A stretch of DNA of 64,000 nucleotides from JANQEU01 sp965242805 (GTDB lineage Bacteria; Bacteroidota; Bacteroidia; Cytophagales; Cyclobacteriaceae). Position numbers and translations under genes: made by a program. Every line of letters begins with the position of its first letter. Position 1 is the stretch's first letter. The DNA is taken from contig CBDETD010000002.1 in NCBI GenBank assembly GCA_965242805.1, positions 3,472,001 through 3,536,000 of the forward strand, given 5' to 3'. The notes under the pieces are model-generated. The model worked only from the letters and a program-made list of their open reading frames with translations. It did not search any database and had not been told where the DNA came from. Shown here piece after piece: positions 16,897 through 25,048 of this stretch.

Positions 16897-17765
16897 TTGA
16901 GGTACTTATTAGTAGCATTGCAATTGGCCTACTTTATTCGTTAGTAGCATTAAGTTTTAATATTATTTATTTGACCAATAAATTCTTCGATGTTGCTGTC
17001 GCATTCGTTTTAACTCTATGCCCTTTTCTTGTCAAAGAATTATATCTACTTGGTTTTAGTTTCTGGTTATCATCATTATTATCTGTAATTACCTCTATTG
17101 GTATATATGCATTCCTTTTCTATGTGATTTATCAAAGATTAATAATTCTTAGAATTGACAGTCTAAAGCTATTGGTTGTTTCTCTAGGTCTTTATATAGT
17201 CTTCGAGAACTTGATCGCCATAAAATGGGGATATGATAGTAAATCTTTCTTAATAGAGGGAGTGAAGGAGACATTCAATCTTAGAGGTTTGATAATTACA
17301 TATGGTCAGACCATTACAATCACTTTAAGTGTTCTATTTCTTCTTATGTATGGCATTCTAATGAATTTTACCTTAATAGGTACCCAAATTCGTGCAAATT
17401 CTCAAAATCCAGATCTCTATCGCATTTTTGGCAATAATCCTTTTAGAGTCCGACTGTATTCAATTGTATTCGCTTTGTCTATTGGTCTTCTTGCATCAAT
17501 ATTGTTCTCGCTGGAATACAATTTCAATCCAACTTTCGGATTTAGCTTTTTATTATACGGGATAATCGCCATGATAATAGGTGGAGTAGGAAGCACTTGG
17601 GGAATAATTGGAGGCTCAATGCTTCTGTCTACGTCACAGTATTTTACAGCTTACTTCCTAGATAGCAAATGGATGAACGCGACTGCATTCATTTTGTTGA
17701 TCATATTTCTGTTTTTAAGACCCTACGGTTTTGGTGGTAAGAAATTAAGAAAGGTTGAGGTCTGA
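16893..17765 (+). CDS. Branched-chain amino acid-type ABC transporter permease (LivH-like)
   Basis: A 290-residue inner-membrane protein with about eight hydrophobic segments. It opens as LivH proteins do (LISSIAIGLLYSLVALSFNIIYL), contains ANSQNPDLYRIFGNNPFRVR in the cytoplasmic coupling region and a late glycine-rich segment IGGVGSTWGIIGGSMLL typical of HAAT permeases. It forms the channel with the LivM-like partner. Its ATG overlaps the stop of the prenyl-synthase-like gene, and its own stop overlaps the ATG of the next permease. Confidence 0.88.
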   Translation: MIEVLISSIAIGLLYSLVALSFNIIYLTNKFFDVAVAFVLTLCPFLVKELYLLGFSFWLSSLLSVITSIGIYAFLFYVIYQRLIILRIDSLKLLVVSLGLYIVFENLIAIKWGYDSKSFLIEGVKETFNLRGLIITYGQTITITLSVLFLLMYGILMNFTLIGTQIRANSQNPDLYRIFGNNPFRVRLYSIVFALSIGLLASILFSLEYNFNPTFGFSFLLYGIIAMIIGGVGSTWGIIGGSMLLSTSQYFTAYFLDSKWMNATAFILLIIFLFLRPYGFGGKKLRKVEV

Positions 17766-18649
17766 TGGAATATCTACTCCACCTTATAATAATTGTATTC
17801 TTATTCACTATGCTGGCACAATCCCTTAGCTTGGCTGCTGGATTTAGTGGTCAAACTTCATTGGCGCACGCAGGATTCTATGGCATTGGAGCTTATGTTA
17901 GTGCCATTCTGTCTGTGAATTATGGAATTACATTTCTGGTGACATTGCCATTGTCGATGTTAATTTCGGGGATTTTGGCTTTTCTGGTCTCGAGGATTGC
18001 AATACGTACTGTTGATGATTATTACATTATTATCACTCTTGGTTTGCAAGTAGTCATCTATTCGATTATGAATAATTGGCAACAACTTACAAAAGGTCCA
18101 TTAGGAATTCCTAATATACCTAGTTTGAATCTACTTGGAATAAAGTTTGAATCCAAGTGGTCAATTTTGATGTTATCATTTTTTTTCATGATCCTAATCT
18201 GGAATCTTCTAAGAAACTTATTTAAATCTCCATTTGGAAGAATGTTGAGGGGATTAAGTGAAGATGAAATTTTTTCTAAAAGCTTGGGAATCAATGTCGA
18301 GAATGCAAAAGTTATTTCTTTCACATTGAGTGGAATGTTAGCGTCCATTCCCGGTATAATTTATGCACATTATACGAGCTACATTGATCCAAGTAGTTTC
18401 ACAATTTCAGAGTCCATATTCATTTTAAGTATTGTGATCATCGGAGGTATGAGAAACCTTTTTGGAATTTTTTTAGCAACCACATTTCTAATTTTATTAC
18501 CGGAAGCATTGCGCTTTATTGGTATACCCTCAGTAATTGCTGCGAATATCAGACAGATAATTTATGGTCTGGCATTGGTTTTAGTTGTTTTCAGATATGC
18601 AAAGAAGAACCAACAATTGGCTGTTACGGATTCTGAAAATGGAATCTAA
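17765..18649 (+). CDS. Branched-chain amino acid-type ABC transporter permease (LivM-like)
   Basis: A 294-residue membrane protein with about eight to nine hydrophobic segments. LivM features are clear: SLSLAAGFSGQTSLAHAGFYGIGAY near residues 23-47, FGRMLRGLSEDEIFSKSLGI in the coupling loop and IIGGMRNLFGIFLATTFL near the end. It completes a transporter that has both ATPases, a binding protein and both permeases. It is the last gene of the AT-rich operon; the 160 bases that follow lead to the padR regulatory region. Confidence 0.9.
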   Translation: MEYLLHLIIIVFLFTMLAQSLSLAAGFSGQTSLAHAGFYGIGAYVSAILSVNYGITFLVTLPLSMLISGILAFLVSRIAIRTVDDYYIIITLGLQVVIYSIMNNWQQLTKGPLGIPNIPSLNLLGIKFESKWSILMLSFFFMILIWNLLRNLFKSPFGRMLRGLSEDEIFSKSLGINVENAKVISFTLSGMLASIPGIIYAHYTSYIDPSSFTISESIFILSIVIIGGMRNLFGIFLATTFLILLPEALRFIGIPSVIAANIRQIIYGLALVLVVFRYAKKNQQLAVTDSENGI

Positions 18650-18741
18650 TTAGGTTTCATTTTATCAGATTTTACACGGGTAATTCTCTTCCATCATCTT
18701 AACAGTTATTTTTCTGAGATCGACATGCTTAATCACTTTTC

Positions 18742-18807
18742 TCATACAAAACCGAAACAAATCTTTACCCTTCCCGTAAACCAATTCATATAAAACCGAA
18801 ACAAATC
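18742..18807 (+). promoter_or_regulatory. Pair of 22-bp direct repeats, probable PadR operator
   Basis: TCATACAAAACCGAAACAAA at 18742-18761, followed by TC, recurs as TCATATAAAACCGAAACAAA at 18786-18805, followed by TC. The two copies differ by one base and start 44 bases apart, about four helical turns. The second copy ends two bases before the padR ATG. Position and period suggest binding of a dimeric repressor, most simply PadR acting on its own operon. Regulation is inferred; the repeat itself is seen directly. Confidence 0.6.
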
Positions 18808-18809
18808 GT

Positions 18810-19148
18810 ATGAAGGGAACTAATCTTGGAGAATTTGAAGAGCTGGTACTCCTGGTAGTACTGATCCTCCAGCAGGATGCCTATGTGCTCAATATCAAGG
18901 ATGAAATATTTGAACAGGTAGGACGATCCATCACCATGGGTGCGTTGCATCCTACGTTGACCCGACTGGAGAATAAAGGATTTTTGAATTCACAGATGGG
19001 CGGAGCGACGAAAGAGCGGGGAGGACGACGGAAACGCATCTACGAGATCACTAACGCTGGGAAAGCAGCGCTGAACCAGGTGAAAGAACAGCGAGCCAGC
19101 CTCTGGAAGCAGGTCCCGGACTATGCACTGAAACTGGTTTATGTCTGA
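18810..19148 (+). CDS. PadR-family transcriptional regulator
   Basis: A 112-residue winged-helix protein with the PadR pattern: LGEFEELVLLVVLILQQDAY, GALHPTLTRLENKGFLNS as the recognition region, then the RKRIYEITNAGKAAL wing and a C-terminal helix. PadR proteins usually repress an adjacent transporter or stress gene. The start at ATG 18810 lies two bases after a 22-bp repeat likely to be its operator. The stop overlaps the permease ATG by eight bases, so the pair forms one operon, a combination common in Cytophagales. Confidence 0.92.
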   Translation: MKGTNLGEFEELVLLVVLILQQDAYVLNIKDEIFEQVGRSITMGALHPTLTRLENKGFLNSQMGGATKERGGRRKRIYEITNAGKAALNQVKEQRASLWKQVPDYALKLVYV

Positions 19149-21756
19149 TCACCAGCAGATCCCGAAGCTTTCCCTGTGGTTGATCCGATCCCTCTGCCGG
19201 GACCAACTGGTGGAAGAGATTGAGGGCAACCTCATTGAATACCACGATCGTCTGGGGCAGAAGCGCAAGTTACTGGCCACCCTTCGGTACTGGTACCAGG
19301 TGTTGCACTACATACGATTAAGTACCCTACGACCAATTAAAATCAACTCAAATAAAGGACCTATGTTTACATTCAGACCTCTACAAGCGCTCAGATTACT
19401 GATGCGCCATGGCACTTCCGCCCTGATCAATATTTCCGGTTTCACCATTGGACTTGTGTGTATTGTATTTCTCTATTTTCATATCTCCGGTGAGATGTCT
19501 TATGATGATTTCCATGAGGATAAGGACAAGATCTATCGGGCCATACGTATCGGAAATATTAATGAAACGGAATATGATATCGGTGTGACCTCCGGACCCT
19601 ATGGGCCGGCTCTGGTGCAGGACTTTGAAAATACAATATATGATGCCTGTCGGGTACAAATGCCCTTTAGTGAGGACAACAGACTGGTATCGTTTGATGA
19701 TGAGAAGTTTATCGGGGATGAGATCATCTTCGCAGATCCCCATTTCTTTGGGTTTTTCTCCTTTGAATTGAAAACCGGAGACCCGAAAACTGTCCTGGAG
19801 AATCCTAACCAGGTGGTCATCAGTGATAAACTGGCTGAAAAGTATTTCCGCGGTGAAAATCCGATCGGGAAAACCATCTACATTGACCTGGAGGATGCAT
19901 TCATCGTTTCAGGAGTATTCAAGGATCTGGGAAATGTAAAATCACATTTCACTTTTGACATTGTGGCAAGTATTGAGGTGTTTACATCGGCCAGTTGGTT
20001 TAATCGGTGGTGGAATAATGGACTGATCACTTACGTCAAAGTTGAGACTCCTATCGAAGCTGAAGGAGTCAACCAGCAGTTACCCTCCTTTATGGATAAG
20101 TATTTCGGGGATGACTTTGAAAGTATGGGTACAAGAGTAGACCTGAAACTGGAACCACTAGCTGATACTTACTTTAATCACAATACGAGATACGATACGG
20201 TGAAGCATGGGAACTTCAGGACTTTGCAGATCCTGGGGATGGTGGGATTCGCCATCTTGCTTATTGCGTCGTTTAATTACGTGAACCTGTCCATAGCCTT
20301 TTCATTTCACAGAGCAAGAGAAGTAGGCATAAAGAAAGTCCTTGGTGCACCCAGAAAACGATTGATGATCCAGTTCCTTGGAGAGTCGTTGTTTGTGTTG
20401 ACCTTTTCCTTTGTTATGGCCATTGTTCTCAGTGAACTGCTACGACCATGGATCAATGGCCTATTCCAGCTGGATGTTACTTACCAGTGGTTCGAGCAAA
20501 ACACCTTGGTCTTCTTTGGAGGATTGTTTGTTGCATTGCTGGCACTGTCCTCTTTGTACCCAGCCACACTGATGTCGTCGTTTGCTCCATTGAAAGTCCT
20601 GAATGGTTGGAAACTCAGCTTTGGAAAGAGCATTAACCTGCGTAAAAGCCTGGTTATTTTACAGTTTTCCATCAGCATATTTATGATTGCCGCGACGTTA
20701 CTTATCCTTTCTCAGTTGGATTATATACAGGAGAAGGACCTTGGCTTTGATCGGGAAGCGGTCGTGATTGTTTCGAACTATAATAGGGACATCCGTACCA
20801 ATATTGAGAATTTCAAGAACGATGTACTGGGCAGTCCACATGTGAAGAATGTGTCATCCATGAGTGGCGAACCAGGTGGCTTTCACGATGCATCGGTCAT
20901 CGAAGTTCCGGGTGTTGAACACCTGGTGAGGATGCGAACCCTGTTCACCGATCACAATTATTTGAAGACATTCAATGCAGAGATTGTTGCAGGATCTGAC
21001 TTCAACGAGGAATTATCGCAGGAAAATGCTGTGATCGTCAATGAAGCCGGACTGAAGGAGATTGGGTTGTCAGTAGACGAATTAATTGGGAATACGGCGT
21101 CACTTCCCAGTTGGGATGTGTCGGGTAAAGTGATTGGAGTGGTAAAGGACTTTCATTTCACGTCATTACACGATGAGATCGAACCCCTTGTAATCATTTT
21201 GCGAAATCGCCATCATGGGAAATATGCCATTTCCTTGAATTCCGGGAACATATTCGACGGTATGCAGCACATCGAGGAGGTTTGGGCGAAGTACTCTCCT
21301 GTCTACCCGATCAAATACTCATTCCTTGACGATTCATTGGATCAGCTCTATGAAAATGAGATCAAACAGGGGAGGGTGTTCACCGCATTTGCAGGAATAT
21401 CTGTTTTTCTTGCTTGCATTGGTGTCTTTGGTTTGGTGTCCTACACGGCCCGACAACGTCAGAAGGAATTGAGTATTCGAAAGATATTAGGAGCCGGAGT
21501 TCAGCACATTCTAAAACTCCTGAGTCAGGAGTACCTGATCATTCTTGCAGCGGCGTTACTGATCGCTACACCCTTGTGTTGGTGGTTTGTTCAAAACTGG
21601 CTGGAGACGTTTGCCTATCGCATTGAATTGGCTTCGTTCTGGTATGTTTTTCTGTTCAGCGGTGTTGTGGCCATCTTGTTAGCGTTCGCCACCATTGCCG
21701 TACGTACGTATCGTTCTGCTTATTCTAATCCTATTGAGAGTATAAAATATGAATGA
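19141..21756 (+). CDS. FtsX/MacB-type ABC transporter permease with N-terminal prefix domain
   Basis: An 871-residue membrane protein. Residues ~1-80 are the cytoplasmic 'permease prefix' region seen after padR genes (PKLSLWLIRSLCRDQLVEEI). The body has two halves, each with a large periplasmic MacB-core region followed by an FtsX membrane domain. The FtsX coupling motifs are FHRAREVGIKKVLGAPRKR and RQRQKELSIRKILGA. No ATPase gene is adjacent, so it must borrow a partner encoded elsewhere or act mechanically. Likely roles are export or envelope stress handling. It is controlled with PadR. Confidence 0.88.
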   Translation: MSDHQQIPKLSLWLIRSLCRDQLVEEIEGNLIEYHDRLGQKRKLLATLRYWYQVLHYIRLSTLRPIKINSNKGPMFTFRPLQALRLLMRHGTSALINISGFTIGLVCIVFLYFHISGEMSYDDFHEDKDKIYRAIRIGNINETEYDIGVTSGPYGPALVQDFENTIYDACRVQMPFSEDNRLVSFDDEKFIGDEIIFADPHFFGFFSFELKTGDPKTVLENPNQVVISDKLAEKYFRGENPIGKTIYIDLEDAFIVSGVFKDLGNVKSHFTFDIVASIEVFTSASWFNRWWNNGLITYVKVETPIEAEGVNQQLPSFMDKYFGDDFESMGTRVDLKLEPLADTYFNHNTRYDTVKHGNFRTLQILGMVGFAILLIASFNYVNLSIAFSFHRAREVGIKKVLGAPRKRLMIQFLGESLFVLTFSFVMAIVLSELLRPWINGLFQLDVTYQWFEQNTLVFFGGLFVALLALSSLYPATLMSSFAPLKVLNGWKLSFGKSINLRKSLVILQFSISIFMIAATLLILSQLDYIQEKDLGFDREAVVIVSNYNRDIRTNIENFKNDVLGSPHVKNVSSMSGEPGGFHDASVIEVPGVEHLVRMRTLFTDHNYLKTFNAEIVAGSDFNEELSQENAVIVNEAGLKEIGLSVDELIGNTASLPSWDVSGKVIGVVKDFHFTSLHDEIEPLVIILRNRHHGKYAISLNSGNIFDGMQHIEEVWAKYSPVYPIKYSFLDDSLDQLYENEIKQGRVFTAFAGISVFLACIGVFGLVSYTARQRQKELSIRKILGAGVQHILKLLSQEYLIILAAALLIATPLCWWFVQNWLETFAYRIELASFWYVFLFSGVVAILLAFATIAVRTYRSAYSNPIESIKYE

Positions 21757-21760
21757 TACT

Positions 21761-21788
21761 TTACTTTCTGTCTTGACACAGAAAGTAA
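21761..21788. terminator. Stem-loop after the padR-permease operon
   Basis: A perfect 11-bp inverted repeat, TTACTTTCTGT and ACAGAAAGTAA, with a six-base loop (CTTGAC) lies four bases after the permease stop. The position suits a transcript end, but there is no U-run after the stem, so it may instead be part of a dispersed repeat or an RNA-stability hairpin. Confidence 0.45.
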
Positions 21789-21959
21789 CAAAGAAGTCAA
21801 GGCTTTGAGTAAAAAGCTAATTTTTTGATTGGTTACTCCAATCACCATAAACTCGTACACCTTCGTTTGAAACTTCGGTGGACTCAGACAGTATGGCGAA
21901 TCTAAAATCAGCTCTTAATCAAAAAATCTTTGCGCTTTTTTCTCAAGGCCAGGTTTAGA

Positions 21960-22125
21960 TTCCCAACCTTCGCCAGACAACAAAGAGCGATGGCAGGAAA
22001 ATCGTGGGAAGAATGTGCGGATGATGGCCGTGTTGCAGTATAAGGGAGGCCGTGTGCTAGTTATTTTCCAATTGATTTTTTTGTTTCGTTTTTGCATCAA
22101 GGCAAAAATGAAAACCCGTCCGGTA
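21960..22125. repeat. Second dispersed repeat family, copy B
   Basis: This lies in the 444-base gap between the permease and the serine hydrolase. It shares AGCGATGGC, GGGAAGAA and TCGTTTTTGCATCAAGGCAA at about 22,085 with the segment upstream of the toxin gene at 8,210-8,335. The preceding bases (21,790-21,960) are AT-rich with TTTTTTGATTGGTTACTCCA and no recognisable gene. Nothing else is supported in the gap. Confidence 0.55.
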
Positions 22126-22200
22126 GGACAAAAGACAAATTTTGACTTAGAATGTTACATACGAAAATGTAGTTTCCATAAGCACAACTGATTCATTGAA

Positions 22201-23907
22201 TCATCTTCTCCTCCCTTTAAACTCCCTTCCAAACTGTTTAAAAACAACCCCCTCATCAATTACCTCAATCTCTGCAGAATGCTCTCCATATGGAAATCCA
22301 TCCAGGTAGAAAGTATTCGAACCAAGGGGATAAATCGGCATCTCTTTTACCTGAATGTCAGAGACATCACCGTCCTCAAATATGCCTTGAACAAGACCCT
22401 CATCATTGAAGTAGATGACCATGTCCATAGTACCATCGGTGCCATAAAGGCGAAATCGACCTGTTCGATCAGTAAGCTCGAAAGGTTTTGCACCGGTCAG
22501 GTCCCCCATATGTTTGGTCACCATGTTGAATCCAATAGAAAACAATCCTGATTTGATCACAAACCGCATTTCCTTGTCATAGCAATAAGACATTTTACGA
22601 AACTTCTTTTGCCAGGACATCTCTGAAATCGTTCGGAGACAATCCGCTTTTTCTCCCCGTTCATTGAACGGCTGGTGGATCCCAAGTCGGGTGGGAGGGT
22701 AGAGGTCGGTTCCTAATACTTTAAGGTCATCACCTTTATTTTGAAACGTGAGTTCGTATCCGTTTTCAAACTGAAAAGTTTGGGTTCCGGTGAATTCAGT
22801 ATGACTGATTTCAGGAAGCAGTTCGATCGATTTTCCATGCAGCACATCCCATGCTTTATCACTTAGTTCTTTGATGTACTCCGAGCTCTTCCCGATCATC
22901 TCAATGGAAACATGGGACTGATTGGTAAGCAAAATGATCAGTTCCTTACCGTTTGGATTAAAACCCAGGTAGGATATATACCCAAAGGTGGCTCCATCAT
23001 GCTGGACGATTTTGGCACCCTCTCGACTCGTATGTTCCCATCCGTAACCATAGTGACCTCCAAATTTAGATTGGTGAGGATGAAGATAGAGTTCTCTCAA
23101 TTCTTTGGAAAGAAAAGGTTCCGACTGGATGATCCGGACCCATTTGGCAAGGTCTGAAATGGTAGAGTGAACCCCACCCGCACCGGTTGTCCAGGAGGAG
23201 TGGATCGATGGAGCAGATCCTGTGAGTGATTGGGTATAACCGACCAATGGTTGGGTCAGGGTATCAGAGGGAGGACCGAACTGTGTATTTTTCAATCCAT
23301 AGCGATCGAATACTTCTTGGTTCATGAACACTCCAAAGTCCTTTCCTGAGATATTCTCAATGATTTTGGCTAGTTCTACATATCCCGAATTGCTGTATTG
23401 GTAATCATTGCCCGGTTTGAAATTGAGTTTCTTATCCCTGAAGAAACCAATTAAACTGTCAATGGAAATAGGATCTTTGGTTGGGAAGATATCATCCATT
23501 CCTTGTCCATACTGAAATAAACTGGGGATCCCACTGCTATGAGTCAGAAGGTGGTGAATGGTGACCTTTTTCCATCGCTTGGACGAAGACTTCGGCAGGT
23601 ACTCATTGATAGGAGTATGAAGGTCAATTTTACCTTCTTTAACCAGGGTCAGGATCGCTGCTGCTGTAAACTGCTTTGAAATGGAGCCAATGTCAAATAC
23701 ATGATCCGGTCGAATAGGGGCTTGTTGTTTAGCATCCGAATAGCCACCTGAGAATAACATCGTATCTCCATAGGAATCGATTATCAGGGCATTTCCGCTG
23801 AAGTGCTGATAAGACGTTTCTCTTTCAAACAGTAATTGAAGGGTGTCCTGCCCAGTTAGGAGGTGACTTAGAAAAAGCAAAGCACCACAAATTTTTCCTT
23901 TGTTCAT
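22201..23907 (-). CDS. Serine hydrolase of the beta-lactamase class C / penicillin-binding family
   Basis: About 568 residues from ATG 23907; an ATG ten codons upstream is also in frame, but the shorter form gives a clean signal peptide (ICGALLFLSHLLTGQ). The catalytic SxxK is SISK (Ser75, Lys78), with a YxN motif in YQYSNSGYVEL and an HDG motif (VQHDGATFG). The N-terminal ~330 residues form the hydrolase and the C-terminal ~200 a lipocalin-like domain (LTFQNKGDDL, TDRTGRFRLYG). Members are D-amino-acid peptidases or esterases; the substrate is unknown. It diverges from the LytTR gene across about 120 bases. Confidence 0.88.
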   Translation of the reverse strand: MNKGKICGALLFLSHLLTGQDTLQLLFERETSYQHFSGNALIIDSYGDTMLFSGGYSDAKQQAPIRPDHVFDIGSISKQFTAAAILTLVKEGKIDLHTPINEYLPKSSSKRWKKVTIHHLLTHSSGIPSLFQYGQGMDDIFPTKDPISIDSLIGFFRDKKLNFKPGNDYQYSNSGYVELAKIIENISGKDFGVFMNQEVFDRYGLKNTQFGPPSDTLTQPLVGYTQSLTGSAPSIHSSWTTGAGGVHSTISDLAKWVRIIQSEPFLSKELRELYLHPHQSKFGGHYGYGWEHTSREGAKIVQHDGATFGYISYLGFNPNGKELIILLTNQSHVSIEMIGKSSEYIKELSDKAWDVLHGKSIELLPEISHTEFTGTQTFQFENGYELTFQNKGDDLKVLGTDLYPPTRLGIHQPFNERGEKADCLRTISEMSWQKKFRKMSYCYDKEMRFVIKSGLFSIGFNMVTKHMGDLTGAKPFELTDRTGRFRLYGTDGTMDMVIYFNDEGLVQGIFEDGDVSDIQVKEMPIYPLGSNTFYLDGFPYGEHSAEIEVIDEGVVFKQFGREFKGRRR

Positions 23908-24010
23908 TTTGATGATTTTATATCTTTCACGGATCATAGATGGCTCCGGATGACCTCCGGTTGCCTCGATGTTGTGAACAACAGGAATTTGAGGATAAAC
24001 AACACTATAG

Positions 24011-24020
24011 TAAAGGAGGG
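24011..24020 (+). promoter_or_regulatory. Strong Shine-Dalgarno-like sequence deciding the LytTR start
   Basis: TAAAGGAGGG ends ten bases before ATG 24030. Such sequences are uncommon in Bacteroidota, and this one favours 24030 over an in-frame upstream opening at 23940, whose N-terminus is not hydrophobic. Confidence 0.5.
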
Positions 24021-24029
24021 ATTTCTCCC

Positions 24030-24794
24030 ATGAAAATGGAATTCCTTAAAAAGGATCTGATCATCATTATGGTTATCTGGCTGACCGTTTTGGTCTGGTT
24101 CAACATCCCATCGATGGATTGGACCATTGGTGTCTTCCATTCTGCTGACCGATCCCTATGGGTGCCCAGTATTTATGGAATAGTAATCAATGGGACCATC
24201 TATTTCGGAAATATCTATCGACTGATCCCAAATGTACTCTCAAAAAGGGACTACGGTCAATACCTGGTCCTTCTTTTGATTTGGTTTTTGGGTTTAAATG
24301 CTCTTGAATCTGTATTGGATCTATTATGGTTTAGGTTTTTCTATGAATACCTAACCCGTGAGATCGTTATCGAAATTGTCACCAGTAATCTGCTTTTGAA
24401 TTTCATTTTTTTCCTGATACCCTCCTTTCTCCATCGTTTTGCACTGGATTGGTTCACGTCGTCCGAAGTTCAGAATAATCTGTCGACGGAAACCTTTACA
24501 ATCAAATCCGGTCCGGAAACATACCAGATCAAGCTTTCTGAAATCCTTTTGATCGAAAGTGACGGAAACTACGTGCGATTCCACCTTCCGAATCGACAGA
24601 TCCTTTCCAGGGACTCACTCTCACAACTGGAAAATGAGCTTCCATCGCAACGATTTATCCGTTGTCATAAATCCTATATTGTCAATAAAGAACATATCTT
24701 CAAACAGACCTATGATTCATTGATCGTAGGAGAAACTAAAGTCCCAATTGGGCGGGTGTACCGAGAGAGATTGAAACAGCACATGAGCTTTTAG
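24030..24794 (+). CDS. Membrane-bound LytTR-family transcriptional regulator
   Basis: About 254 residues from ATG 24030, supported by an AAGGAGGG sequence just upstream. Four hydrophobic segments fill residues ~10-145 (DLIIIMVIWLTVLVWF, YLVLLLIWFLGLNALESVL and others). The C-terminal LytTR domain spans ~155-250, with EILLIESDGNYVRFHLPNRQ and FIRCHKSYIVNKEHI. It ends normally with VPIGRVYRERLKQHMSF, which contrasts with the repeat-altered end of the LytTR gene near 3 kb. It likely controls a nearby gene, possibly the divergent serine hydrolase. Confidence 0.9.
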   Translation: MKMEFLKKDLIIIMVIWLTVLVWFNIPSMDWTIGVFHSADRSLWVPSIYGIVINGTIYFGNIYRLIPNVLSKRDYGQYLVLLLIWFLGLNALESVLDLLWFRFFYEYLTREIVIEIVTSNLLLNFIFFLIPSFLHRFALDWFTSSEVQNNLSTETFTIKSGPETYQIKLSEILLIESDGNYVRFHLPNRQILSRDSLSQLENELPSQRFIRCHKSYIVNKEHIFKQTYDSLIVGETKVPIGRVYRERLKQHMSF

Positions 24795-24841
24795 TAGGGA
24801 TTCATAAAGGTTAAGTGGATTGGTGTATAATCATTCTAAAA

Positions 24842-25040
24842 AAAGGACTGCAAAGACGTGTTTGGCCGAGCCCTGTAGTTGAATGTATACCCCGTTGTTT
24901 AAGCTCTTCTAGCTTGATTACTGAAAAAAGAAAAAAAATTAAAGCCTGAACCTAATCCCCCTAGCTCCCCTTCCTGCCTGCCGGTAGGCAAGGTTCAAAA
25001 AAGGGGGAATCTACTAGTGCAGGGGGATTGGTGTTGAATC
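24842..25040. repeat. Dispersed repeat cluster, copy 6, partly inverted
   Basis: GGACTGCAAAGACGTGTTTG at about 24,845 is the reverse orientation of the CTTGGCTAAACACG-CCCTGCAGTCC module found elsewhere. It is followed by CCTGCCTGCCGGTAGGCAAG at about 24,973 and a degenerate CCCCC...GGGGGATTGGTG module. The stretch fills the gap between the two convergent genes. No gene is visible. Confidence 0.7.
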
Positions 25041-25048
25041 ATTACTGA

